Assembly (NCBI GenBank): GCA_030527545.1
Contig: JAUNAP010000007.1
Span: forward strand, 52,027 to 116,026
Length of the DNA stretch: 64,000 bases
Direction of reading: 5' to 3'
Source: Actinomycetaceae bacterium
Lineage (GTDB): Bacteria; Actinomycetota; Actinomycetes; Actinomycetales; Actinomycetaceae
Part shown: piece after piece, positions 1 to 8,497 of the stretch
How positions within the stretch are numbered: the stretch's first letter is position 1
Layout of the letters: the number at the start of each line of letters is the position of its first letter
The notes under the pieces: model-generated
Database searches by the model: none
What the model was told of the DNA's origin: nothing
Seen by the model: only the letters and a program-made list of their open reading frames with translations
Translations under genes and position numbers: made by a program

Positions 1-760
1 CGTCGGCGAAAAAGTCGGTGAAGCGTACGTGCGAGTAGCGTCGTTTTTCCGTCGGGGGTGGGGGAGCCGGGCGAGGCGTGTGCGCGGTCGGCGTATCTGA
101 GACGATGGTTCCGTCTCGAAGGGTGATGATGCGGTGTGCGCGTGAGGCTATTTCGAGGTCGTGGGTGACGACGATGAGGGTGGTTCCTGAAGCATTAAGC
201 CGCTCAAGGCTCGTGATGACTGCTTCCCCCGAGGCAGTGTCGAGGTTTCCGGTAGGTTCGTCGGCGAGGATGACCGGAGCACCGGTGGTGATGGCACGAG
301 CGATGGCGACACGTTGGCGCTGGCCTCCCGACATTGTCGAGACGCGTTGCCCGGAGGCGTTGGCGAGGCCAACGAAGTGAAGCGCCGCGGAGGCGAGGCG
401 AGTTCGTTCGCTACTGTCCAACCCGTGGTAGAGGGTACCCATAGCGGCGTTGTCGAGGCTTGTACGCCGATCCATGAGGTGAAAAGCCTGGAAAATAATG
501 CCGAAGGTGCGCGTTCTCAACAAAGAGGTGGCGCTGTCGCTGAGGGGAGCAGTGTCTGTATCGCCGATGCGATAAGCACCAGATGTTGGTCGATCAAGGA
601 GCCCCAAGATGTTTAGCAGCGTGGATTTGCCTGAACCGGAGGGGCCTACGAGGGCAACGTATTCGCCGGCTTCGATGGTGAGTGTGACGTCACGCAGCGC
701 GGTGATGGGGTAGTCGCCGGGGTAGGTGTGAGTGACACTGCGTAGGCTGAGGCGGGTCAT
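1..760 (-). CDS. MacB-type ABC transporter ATP-binding protein, truncated by the window edge
   Basis: The ATG at 760 overlaps the stop of the upstream adaptor gene by 4 bp. The reading frame stays open to base 1, so the C-terminus lies outside the window. Seen: Walker A GPSGSGKST at residues 39-47, signature MSGGQRQR, Walker B ILADEPTGNLD and the switch histidine in VVTHD. This is the arrangement of LolD/MacB/FtsE-type ATPases. After the ATPase comes a proline-rich linker, then a segment ending FTDFFAD, so the gene may continue into a fused permease domain; alternatively the permease is a separate next gene. It is the last visible gene of a four-gene minus-strand operon (I36-like protein, lipoprotein, adaptor, ATPase). 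Family known to power substrate extrusion or mechanotransmission across the envelope; the substrate here is unknown. Confidence 0.85.
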   Translation of the reverse strand, partial: MTRLSLRSVTHTYPGDYPITALRDVTLTIEAGEYVALVGPSGSGKSTLLNILGLLDRPTSGAYRIGDTDTAPLSDSATSLLRTRTFGIIFQAFHLMDRRTSLDNAAMGTLYHGLDSSERTRLASAALHFVGLANASGQRVSTMSGGQRQRVAIARAITTGAPVILADEPTGNLDTASGEAVITSLERLNASGTTLIVVTHDLEIASRAHRIITLRDGTIVSDTPTAHTPRPAPPPPTEKRRYSHVRFTDFFAD

Positions 761-1971
761 GGCTTCACGTCCACACGGACGGCTTTTCCCTCTGCGATTG
801 TGTCGTCGCCGGAGATCGCGCAGTTGCCTGTGGCGCACCCGAGGACATCGACGGGGGTGGAGTGAAAGGTTGAACCCTGGGCGAGGAGCACACTGGTCGT
901 GCCGCTCTTTGCGGTGATGATGGCGCGTTCGGGGACGACGAGGACGTCGGTGAGTGGTGTTGCGAGATCGACGGTAACGGGCAGGGGAGTGTCGCGGGAA
1001 GCTCCGTTCAAACGGTCGGCGTCTTCTGTTGGGATGAAGACCACCGTGGAGGTGGAGGCTTGATCGCTTTCTGCCCCCGGCTGAGCTGTGGAAGAAATTG
1101 ACTCGATCGTGAGGGCAACGTCGTTGTCATCAATCGTGGTATGAGCCGTCATGCCGATGGCGAGTGCAGAGGCTGTGGCCCCGTCAACGCTGGCGACAAG
1201 TGCTGGATTGCCTTGTGCAACCACGACGGTTGAGGAATCACCGTCAAGGACCTGTCCGAGGTGAGGGGTGCTTTCTATAGCGGCTGGTAGATGGGGGATA
1301 AACACGATTTCGTTGGGTGAAGCGACGGATGTTGATGCTACAGTCGCCGGTTTATCTGAAGATCCGTTTTCGTCCCCGTTTACCGGGGGCATCGAGATCT
1401 TAGGTGCGGTGACCCCGTGTCGGCGGTAGAGGGCCTCAAGGGCTCGCGTGGTTGCAGGGCCGAAAGCACCGTCTGCTCGTAGCGTGTAGCCAGCCCGTTG
1501 CAGTCCCTTCTGGAGGGCTGTGACGTCGCTGCCGCGGTCGCCCGGGCGGAGGTCACGCCAGAGGGGAACATCGCCACTCAAGGCGATGATAGGCCTATCG
1601 TTGATCCAGGTGAGCGCTCCGCCGGGAATGAGTTGCTGCCCCGCGGGTGTACCCTCACGGCTGACGACGGCGCGATCATCGGGCACAGGCAGATGGACTG
1701 TGTGGGAGGAAGAGGCGCGCAAAGAGGCGCCAACAGTACGTGTGTCGCGCAGATCGCCGCGGGTGATGGCAACGGTAATCGGCGCGGCCTCTGGAGCCTT
1801 TTGAGAGGCCTCGCGTTGGGCGGGGGATTGAACGTTCCAGGCGATAGCCCACGTGGCTGCGATGGCGATGACGAGAGTGGCCGCCATCGCGGAAAGAGCT
1901 ACCGCCGGACGTTTGAAGAGCGGAAGCGGGGTTTTATCCGCGTTCTGCGATGATCTTTCGAGCAGCTTCAA
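757..1971 (-). CDS. Membrane-fusion (HlyD/MacA-like) adaptor with peptidoglycan-binding domain
   Basis: 404 aa. One N-terminal transmembrane anchor (about residues 25-47) is followed by an extracytoplasmic region. A PG_binding_1-type domain lies around residues 140-195 (RPGDRGSDV, ALQKGL, DGAFGPAT). The C-terminal half resembles the beta-barrel part of RND/ABC periplasmic adaptors. The start is TTG at 1971, overlapping the lipoprotein gene by 38 bp; no ATG lies upstream of the membrane anchor. The 4-bp overlap with the ATPase gene points to translational coupling. By analogy with MacA-like adaptors in Gram-positives, it would link the ABC transporter to the cell wall. The same domain order occurs in the adaptor at 58755, so the two are paralogues. 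Family assignment is good; function in this cassette is inferred. Confidence 0.8.
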   Translation of the reverse strand: MKLLERSSQNADKTPLPLFKRPAVALSAMAATLVIAIAATWAIAWNVQSPAQREASQKAPEAAPITVAITRGDLRDTRTVGASLRASSSHTVHLPVPDDRAVVSREGTPAGQQLIPGGALTWINDRPIIALSGDVPLWRDLRPGDRGSDVTALQKGLQRAGYTLRADGAFGPATTRALEALYRRHGVTAPKISMPPVNGDENGSSDKPATVASTSVASPNEIVFIPHLPAAIESTPHLGQVLDGDSSTVVVAQGNPALVASVDGATASALAIGMTAHTTIDDNDVALTIESISSTAQPGAESDQASTSTVVFIPTEDADRLNGASRDTPLPVTVDLATPLTDVLVVPERAIITAKSGTTSVLLAQGSTFHSTPVDVLGCATGNCAISGDDTIAEGKAVRVDVKP

Positions 1972-2785
1972 GAGATTTCCGATTTCTCTCTAACAACGGT
2001 GCGAGCTCCGTGGCGTGTTCGGCGACGGCCTTCTCCTGAGCTGCGAACTCGGCATCGTAGAGCGCCTGAGAATATCCTGAGGATTCGCGACACTCGGCAT
2101 CAGCGGTCGCGATCCGTATCTCCTCGGCGGAGGCCGACGGAGAGTCCCAGCTCGACGCCGTCTCGAGACCGAACGTGTTGTGTAGGACCTCGCCGGGCAT
2201 TTTATCGGGGGTGTCCGGTAAAGCTGGTATGCCGAGTGGCATCATGCACTCGCGCCACCGCTGAGTAGCAGCTACTACGGTTTTGTTCTTCTCGGGCGCG
2301 AGATTCCAAGCAATCTCCTGGGCCGTCTTGTTGGAGAACTCTTCCCAGTCAATGCCGGCGTCAGCGACAAGCGCTTCACACTTGTCTGCAGCCTGAATGT
2401 ACTCGGACCCGGTTGGTTCCTGCCGCTCTTGGAGTTCTTTCTCGGAGATGCGTTGACTGCGTGGCTCATGATAGCCGAAGGATCTAGCGATATCTGGATT
2501 GAAGAGCCGTCTACCGACCTCATTCCGCGTGGCCTTCGTCGGGGCATTCTCGTTATAAGGCACGACGGGATATTCGAATCCGGCGTTCTTGAGGCAGTCT
2601 GCACGGACAAGATCAGACGCATAACCGAGAAGCGAGATTGGCGGGTCCTGATAGGGGTCAAGCGGCAACGCCCAGGTGGAGATGTCCTTCTTGACGATAT
2701 CGGGGGCAGCCTCCTGACTGCTGCCGCACGCGGTGAGCGTGAGACAGCAGCCGAGGAGAATGCTGAAGACTGAAGCGATGCGCAT
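1934..2785 (-). CDS. Cassette lipoprotein with four conserved cysteines (copy 1)
   Basis: 283 aa from the ATG at 2785. An upstream in-frame extension to 2848 exists, but it would bury the signal peptide and overlap the preceding gene, so I reject it. Seen: a type II signal peptide with lipobox LTAC, then a charged, mostly helical exported domain. Mature-region cysteines sit in short motifs (CLKNAGFEY, KCEAL, WRECMMPLG, AECRESSGY). They line up with cysteines of the lipoproteins at 55408 and 57805, which shows a divergent family. No known domain recognised. It lies 5 bp after the I36-like gene and overlaps the adaptor. It could be a receptor, chaperone or immunity protein for the secreted neighbour; that role is inference. 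Confidence 0.75.
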   Translation of the reverse strand: MRIASVFSILLGCCLTLTACGSSQEAAPDIVKKDISTWALPLDPYQDPPISLLGYASDLVRADCLKNAGFEYPVVPYNENAPTKATRNEVGRRLFNPDIARSFGYHEPRSQRISEKELQERQEPTGSEYIQAADKCEALVADAGIDWEEFSNKTAQEIAWNLAPEKNKTVVAATQRWRECMMPLGIPALPDTPDKMPGEVLHNTFGLETASSWDSPSASAEEIRIATADAECRESSGYSQALYDAEFAAQEKAVAEHATELAPLLERNRKSLEAARKIIAERG

Positions 2786-2790
2786 GGAAT

Positions 2791-3231
2791 CTAGCCGACG
2801 TTCGGCGACCAGTTCATATAGTATCCGGAAGAGATTGTGTCGTTCCAAGTGGCTGTTTGTAGGGCGAGATTCCAGTAGTATTCTCCCTTGTTAACCTTCC
2901 ATGATGGTCCAGATCCGTTAGCCCCTTTGAAGAGGTAAACATTGGAGTAAGGCGGGCGTGCTTGACCGTTGTTGAAGAAGGAAGTAGCTGAGTCGTTTGC
3001 CGAGTAGTTCGTCCCCTTGTACTTCCATTGTCCGAGGTTTGGGATGTAGCGCTGGAAACTGACGTGCGCAGCACCATTGCCGTTCGTCTCCGCACTAGTG
3101 TCGCGCCACAGACATGTCGCACCGTTGGGGCAGTGTCCCTTGGCGGCATGCGCTGGGGGGCTGGTCAGCAGCGTTGATGTAACTACGGCAAGTCCAGCGA
3201 CTGCGGCGACGAGATATTTGGTAGCTTTCAT
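2791..3231 (-). CDS. Secreted small protein, peptidase inhibitor I36-like (copy 1)
   Basis: 146 aa with a clear Sec signal peptide (cleavage near AHAAKG, residue ~30) and an SD sequence GGAGA before the ATG at 3231. The mature part has the CPNGATCLW opening and two later repeats (NDSATSFFNNG, WNDTISSGYY). These fit the beta/gamma-crystallin-like fold of family I36 (Streptomyces metalloproteinase inhibitor type). It is rich in W, Y, N and G. It is the first gene of a minus-strand operon with a lipoprotein, an adaptor and an ABC ATPase. Known I36 members inhibit metalloproteases. Because this one is tied to an export/immunity-like set that occurs more than once in the window, a bacteriocin-like or wall-active role is a serious alternative. 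Confidence 0.7.
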   Translation of the reverse strand: MKATKYLVAAVAGLAVVTSTLLTSPPAHAAKGHCPNGATCLWRDTSAETNGNGAAHVSFQRYIPNLGQWKYKGTNYSANDSATSFFNNGQARPPYSNVYLFKGANGSGPSWKVNKGEYYWNLALQTATWNDTISSGYYMNWSPNVG

Positions 3232-3463
3232 GATGTCTCCTTTAGGGGGGTGGATGTTGCGAGACTCAGTCTACTGGATTGCCGCGAAGAAAGGAAGAGA
3301 TAGCGAAAAGAAGTCTTCACTCACGTATGTGTCTTTCTGTTAGGCGAGGTCAGAAAGCATTTGTCGAGGCGACATGAGAAAAATGAGAGAGTAGGGATAT
3401 TGTTCGCGTCGTGATGACGTATGGGATTCACCGATCAACTAATGAGATTGTCCGCTAGCGACC

Positions 3464-3988
3464 TCATCGCGCAATGGAGCATCGGTGCCACACTACAACG
3501 CCTGCTCCATCGCGATGGCTGGGGGCATTATAGGTTTCCTCGCGCATGAGGCCCGCCTTTTCTAGGACTCTGCCCGACGCGAGATTATCTGCTTCGTGAC
3601 ACGCAACCACGCGGGCAGTCCCCGGCACAGAAAACAGGTAGTCGATGACAGCCCGCGCGGCTTCGGAGGCCAAGCCCCGCCCCCATCGGGAAGGAGCTAG
3701 ACAATAGCCGAGCTCGTAGACGCCCTCGCCCAGTCGACGCGCATCAATCGAACCTACCGGCGTGTTTTCCTCGACGATCGCCCAGACGAAATTGCCCTGC
3801 CCGTAACCTTCCATCCAGCCCGCTATCACCGAGCGAGTGACCTCGACCGACGCATGCGGAGGCCACGATAAGAAGTAGGTCACACGCGGATCACTTGTCC
3901 AGTTGGTATACGCGTCCTCCGCGTCAGCGAGACAAAAGGGCCGCAAGACGAGACGATCGCTCTTTATAACGGGCACGAAGCCGGACAT
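3464..3988 (-). CDS. GNAT family N-acetyltransferase (RimJ/RimL type)
   Basis: 174 aa from the ATG at 3988, which has SD AGGAGA; a longer in-frame start at 4045 would overlap the terminator hairpin. Seen: the N-terminal RLVLRPF motif typical of RimJ/RimL-like enzymes, a central WAIVEE strand, the acetyl-CoA loop region RWGRGLASEAARAVI, and the C-terminal NLASGRVLEKAGL motif. The family transfers acetyl from acetyl-CoA to protein N-termini or small amines. The substrate cannot be read from sequence. Stands alone between the I36 cassette and msiK, in the same orientation as both. Confidence 0.85.
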   Translation of the reverse strand: MSGFVPVIKSDRLVLRPFCLADAEDAYTNWTSDPRVTYFLSWPPHASVEVTRSVIAGWMEGYGQGNFVWAIVEENTPVGSIDARRLGEGVYELGYCLAPSRWGRGLASEAARAVIDYLFSVPGTARVVACHEADNLASGRVLEKAGLMREETYNAPSHRDGAGVVVWHRCSIAR

Positions 3989-4015
3989 GACAATTCTCCT
4001 CACCCCATACAAAGC

Positions 4016-4043
4016 GTGCCCCCCGGCAGAGACCGGGGGGCAC
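4016..4043 (-). terminator. Hairpin terminator after msiK
   Basis: Perfect 11-bp stem (4016-4026 with 4033-4043) around a 6-nt loop, 25 bp past the msiK stop on the minus strand. The following T-run is short. Confidence 0.7.
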
Positions 4044-4068
4044 AAGAACGACAGAAATGTGACTGCGA

Positions 4069-5196
<1,128 letters not shown>

Positions 5197-5323
5197 GAAT
5201 GTGTTGTCTCCTCCACGGGCAGGTACGTGCCCGACGATCCGAGTGGAGTGTCTTAGCAGCTACGTCGATGCCGTGTCTGCAGTGACACCGGCGCCGGATG
5301 GCGCCGTGAGACAACCATAAGCA

Positions 5324-5360
5324 CACTGCGGCGCGAAAGACGATACCCCGCGCCGCAGTG
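5324..5360 (-). terminator. Hairpin terminator after the AGE gene
   Basis: Perfect 12-bp inverted repeat (5324-5335 with 5349-5360), 11 bp past the stop of the minus-strand AGE gene. Confidence 0.7.
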
Positions 5361-5371
5361 TAAGCAACATC

Positions 5372-6682
5372 TCACGAAGCGGGCGAGGCCGCCGCCTTCG
5401 CGAAGCCCGGGGCGAAATCACCATCGGGCAGGACGAGAGCCTGGTAGGCGTGGTAGATCTCGGGCATGCCCCGCCACGTCTTCTCCGACAGTTGGTTGTG
5501 GCGGTCCAATTCCTCTCGCCAGCGTCCGGGCGCCGCGAGTAGGTACTCGCGCGCGTAATCCCACCAGCGGTTTTCCTTCGTCTCATAGTCTGAAAGGCTT
5601 ACGTGGGCCCACTCGGGATTGGCGATTCCGGCGGCAGTCAGCTCGTCGAGTGCGCGACGGGCGACATGAACTGCGTTGATCGCCTCGCACACCACCCAGT
5701 GCATGCGTTCATGCGTGATCGGTGTGCCCTTGAAATCCGTCGTATAGACGAAGCCGTCGGCACCATCGGCGTGCCACCCGTCGGCCTCGGCCTGAGCGAT
5801 GAGACGCAGCGGCTCCGTCACCAACCATTCTCCCTGTTCGCCCGCAAGATCGACGAATCCTTCCCTGTGGGCGACGATCCCGGCCTGGAGGGCGAGCCTC
5901 GCCCACTCGAAGGCGTGTCCCACCGTGGCCCCCCACGGCCTGAACGGATCGGCTGGCTTGTCGCGGTTATAGTCAGGATCCTGAATCCATTCGGCGGTGT
6001 AGTGCTCGGGAATCCGGTGATCGTTGTCCGCCGCCTGGCTCATAGCAAAACGGATGATGCCCAGCGCCCGCTCGAGATAACGACGCTCGCCGGTGGCATC
6101 GAAGGCGGCAAGGAAACACTCCGTCGTGTGCATGTTGGCGTTAATGCCGCGGTAGGCCTCACACGTCGACCAGTCACGCGGATAGGATTCGCAGGCCCTG
6201 CCGACCTCGCCTTCCCACCAGTAGCGGTCGAACAGCTCGACGGCGTCGTCGAAGAGCGCACGTGCCTGGTCGTGGCCTGCCTGGAGGGCCGAGGCGGCCG
6301 CCAGGATGACGAAGGCATGCGAGTACGCCTGCTTGCGGGTGTCGTCGGGGGTGAAGGGGCGCGCATGACCATTGGCGTCGACGTCGTCAGGCCCCTCGCC
6401 CGTCGCGACGGAGGCGAACCAGCCGTCGTAGCGCGGGTCTCGTAGCGAGTGGGTGAGTGCGCGCATCCCGTGATCGAGTAGGTCGCGGGCGCCCTCATTA
6501 CCGCGGATCACCTCGCAGGCGAACACGTGGGTGAAACGGCCGTTGATCCACAACTCGACCCCGTGATCGTCCTGGTGGACGCCGTCGGCATCGAGATAGC
6601 CAAAACCAGTGGGTGTGATGGCGTTGCGGGCGAAGCTCACGAGGGCGTCGCGTTCGGCGTGGCGCCAATCGGGGGTGACCAT
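5372..6682 (-). CDS. N-acylglucosamine 2-epimerase (AGE) family, probable mannose isomerase
   Basis: 436 aa from the ATG at 6682 (SD GGAGA); the longer frame to 6751 runs through the operator and is rejected. AGE/YihS features seen: an N-terminal GYLDADG segment, NGRFTHVFA, YPRDWSTCEAYRGINANMHTTE with clustered histidines, and RPWGATVGHAFEWARL, typical of the (alpha/alpha)6 barrel active site. The family interconverts GlcNAc/ManNAc or mannose/fructose. Beside alpha- and beta-mannosidases, mannose-to-fructose isomerisation is the better guess, as in Bifidobacterium N-glycan clusters. A LacI-type operator lies just upstream (6721-6734), matching the one before the mannosidase operon. Confidence 0.85.
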   Translation of the reverse strand: MVTPDWRHAERDALVSFARNAITPTGFGYLDADGVHQDDHGVELWINGRFTHVFACEVIRGNEGARDLLDHGMRALTHSLRDPRYDGWFASVATGEGPDDVDANGHARPFTPDDTRKQAYSHAFVILAAASALQAGHDQARALFDDAVELFDRYWWEGEVGRACESYPRDWSTCEAYRGINANMHTTECFLAAFDATGERRYLERALGIIRFAMSQAADNDHRIPEHYTAEWIQDPDYNRDKPADPFRPWGATVGHAFEWARLALQAGIVAHREGFVDLAGEQGEWLVTEPLRLIAQAEADGWHADGADGFVYTTDFKGTPITHERMHWVVCEAINAVHVARRALDELTAAGIANPEWAHVSLSDYETKENRWWDYAREYLLAAPGRWREELDRHNQLSEKTWRGMPEIYHAYQALVLPDGDFAPGFAKAAASPAS

Positions 6683-6720
6683 GACTCTCCTTCGCGTCAG
6701 ACTGCGGTGGCAACTCCAGT

Positions 6721-6734
6721 CTAAAACGCTTAAG
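6721..6734. promoter_or_regulatory. Putative LacI-family operator upstream of the AGE gene
   Basis: CTAAAACGCTTAAG, an imperfect palindrome with central CG. It matches 11 of 14 positions with the reverse complement of the site at 8427-8440. It lies about 40 bp before the AGE start, a position expected to overlap the promoter. Confidence 0.6.
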
Positions 6735-6940
6735 CAGCGGCGGGGGAGCATCGAATCCCATCGCGCCCGGGAGTGTGAGCCAAGTAATAAGAAAGGTTCT
6801 TAAATATGGGTTTACCCCTCGCCATCAGGGCGTTAGCGTGAAACACGTGGTTGGCGACGACGCGAGTCGGAACCGACCATCCTGCGTCCACTTCGCCGCA
6901 GCCATCCGGCTCGGCGCCAACGCCTACAAGGAGGCACAAC

Positions 6941-7024
6941 ATGGCCATCATCGATTTCATCAAGAAGATCATCGACTTCTTCAAGGGGCTCTTCGGCGGC
7001 GCCGCCGCTGGTGGTGAGGCCTAA
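6941..7024 (+). CDS. 27-aa leaderless amphipathic peptide 1
   Basis: Micro-gene with a near-perfect SD (AGGAGG) 6 nt before the ATG, a TAA stop and a hairpin terminator 27 bp downstream. The peptide opens MAIIDFIKKIIDFFKGLF and ends with a flexible Gly/Ala tail. Hydrophobic I/F positions alternate with K/D every three to four residues, giving an amphipathic helix with net charge near zero. No signal peptide, no cysteine. It resembles phenol-soluble modulins and leaderless bacteriocins in design only; I recognise no direct homologue. It sits in the divergent region between the AGE gene and the lacI regulator, 165 bp before a second peptide gene. Coding is supported by the RBS, the terminator and the shared composition of the three peptides. 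Confidence 0.75.
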   Translation: MAIIDFIKKIIDFFKGLFGGAAAGGEA

Positions 7025-7050
7025 GCCTCCCGCATCTCAGGCTCCATGGT

Positions 7051-7075
7051 GGCACCCGCGCCTCGCGTGGGTGCC
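7051..7075 (+). terminator. Hairpin terminator after peptide gene 1
   Basis: 10-bp stem with one G-T wobble (7051-7060 with 7066-7075) and a 5-nt loop, just after the peptide stop. Confidence 0.6.
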
Positions 7076-7188
7076 GCCGTGTGTTTGACGTCACCCGCGC
7101 AGACCTAGGTTCTTTCTTCATCTGGTGTTAATCTTGGTCGTGCGCACGGTCCCGTGCGCGGATTTCTCCCGATAGAAAGGGCACTCAC

Positions 7189-7275
7189 ATGGGTGACATG
7201 ATCAAGTTCTTCCAGTTCTTCAAGAAGATCGCTGACTTCTTCAAGAAGATCTTCTCGTTCTTCGGCGGCAAGTAG
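7189..7275 (+). CDS. 28-aa leaderless amphipathic peptide 2
   Basis: ATG at 7189 with SD GAAAGG 8 nt upstream, TAG at 7273, and a strong terminator 22 bp downstream. The peptide is dominated by Phe and Lys (MIKFFQFFKKIADFFKKIF, ending GGK). It has nine phenylalanines and six lysines against two aspartates, so about +4 net. On a helical wheel it gives an aromatic face and a basic face. The IADFFKKIF stretch echoes IIDFFKGLF of peptide 1, so the two are probably paralogous. No leader, so export would need a dedicated or passive route. The 5' leader carries an 8-bp inverted repeat (7142-7149 with 7152-7159). Likely membrane-active; target unknown. Confidence 0.75.
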   Translation: MGDMIKFFQFFKKIADFFKKIFSFFGGK

Positions 7276-7297
7276 TCGCACACCCCCACGGGGGAAC

Positions 7298-7323
7298 GAG
7301 CGGCGGGAGCTTTCCCGCCGCTC
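7298..7323. terminator. Strong bidirectional hairpin terminator
   Basis: Perfect 11-bp stem (7298-7308 with 7313-7323), 4-nt loop, followed on the plus strand by ttcttt. It separates peptide gene 2 from the convergent LacI gene. Confidence 0.85.
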
Positions 7324-7327
7324 TTCT

Positions 7328-8353
7328 TTACCCCGGCACCGGTGCGAGAGGTAGGCGCGTCGTCGTGGCCCTCGCGATGACCGTCGGCTGAGCGAAGGAC
7401 TCGACAATGCGTTCGCCGGAATCGAGCGTGCGACGCAGCATCTGACCCGCCTCGACGCCGAGACGCTCCGGGTCGCGTGACAGCGCCGATACCGCCGGTT
7501 GGAGGACCCGACACAGCGGGGAATCCTCCCAGGAAAACACGCCCACCTCCGCTGGGACAGCGATGCCGCGAGCCCTCAGGTAGGCCAGACCGCCATAGGT
7601 GAGCATGTCGTTGTCGTAGATGATCATGTCGACCTCGGGCGATTTTGTGAGGATCGAGCGGGTAATCGCGGCACCCGCGTCCTCGGTGTAGTCCGACACG
7701 TAGCTGCGTGTGCCGCTCCAGCCGACATCGCGACAGGCGGCTTCGAAAGCGGACCGGCGCACCTGGGTGTGTTCGAATCCGCGGATGCCCGACACGTAGG
7801 CGGGTTGGCGGAAGCCCTGGGCGAAAATGTGGGTGACGATGGTCGCCATCGCCTCGGCATCGGAGAGGACGATGGCCGAACCGACTCCCGGATCCGAGCC
7901 GACGCTCACGCAGGGCACACCTTGAGAAGCAAGGAAATGTGCCCGGGGGTCGTCGCTGCGAATGTCGACGAGGATGACGCCGTCGACGCGCCCCAGGCGT
8001 GCCCACTCGCGATAGATCTCCTTTTCGTCCTCGCTGCGCTGGGCCATGCGCAAGACGAGAGAAAGCCCGGCCTCCGATAGAGTCTCGGCGATGCCGCAGG
8101 TGAAGGGGAAATAGAAGTTTTCGTCTCTAATCGTGTGCGGCGGACGGGTGATGACCAGGCCCACGTTGCCCGAACGGGATGAAGACAGGGCGCGTGCCGC
8201 CGGATTGGGCGTCCATCCCATGGCCGTGGCCGTGGCGAGGATGCGGGCTCGCGTCGCTGAAGACACGCCCGGCTTGTCGTTGAGAGCGAAGCTGACGGCC
8301 CCCGGGGATACCCCGGCCGCATCGGCGATGTCGCGGATCGTCAGTCGTTTCAC
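7328..8353 (-). CDS. LacI family transcriptional regulator of the N-glycan island
   Basis: 341 aa starting at GTG 8353. The N-terminal helix-turn-helix (IRDIADAAGVSPGAVSFALN) is followed by the periplasmic-binding-like effector domain (VGLVITRPP, RVDGVILVDIRSDD, PAEVGVFSWEDSPLCRVLQPAVSAL). Members bind palindromes with a central CG and release them on binding a sugar. Such sites occur before the divergent GH38 operon (8427) and the AGE gene (6721), so it most likely controls both. The inducer is probably a mannose-containing glycan product; that is inference. It ends at a shared terminator facing the peptide genes. Confidence 0.92.
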   Translation of the reverse strand: MKRLTIRDIADAAGVSPGAVSFALNDKPGVSSATRARILATATAMGWTPNPAARALSSSRSGNVGLVITRPPHTIRDENFYFPFTCGIAETLSEAGLSLVLRMAQRSEDEKEIYREWARLGRVDGVILVDIRSDDPRAHFLASQGVPCVSVGSDPGVGSAIVLSDAEAMATIVTHIFAQGFRQPAYVSGIRGFEHTQVRRSAFEAACRDVGWSGTRSYVSDYTEDAGAAITRSILTKSPEVDMIIYDNDMLTYGGLAYLRARGIAVPAEVGVFSWEDSPLCRVLQPAVSALSRDPERLGVEAGQMLRRTLDSGERIVESFAQPTVIARATTTRLPLAPVPG

Positions 8354-8415
8354 CCCCGCAGTATCTCACGGACTTAGCGCCCGGGGATTCGTTTAGTGCA
8401 CAGACGGTGCGGCGC

Positions 8416-8443
8416 TTGACACGGAACTAATCCGTTTTAGTAT
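8416..8443 (+). promoter_or_regulatory. Promoter of the GH38-GH5-GH20-ABC operon
   Basis: -35 TTGACA (8416-8421), 16-bp spacer, -10 TAGTAT (8438-8443), 55 bp before the GH38 start. The spacer carries the LacI operator. Confidence 0.65.
8427..8440. promoter_or_regulatory. Putative LacI-family operator before the mannosidase operon
   Basis: CTAATCCGTTTTAG, an imperfect palindrome related to the site at 6721-6734. It lies between and over the -35/-10 elements, as expected for repression. Confidence 0.65.
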
Positions 8444-8497
8444 CGTGGGAGGCAAAGGTGACAAACCCAGTGCGAGGACAGGCGAGGAGGCCACAGC

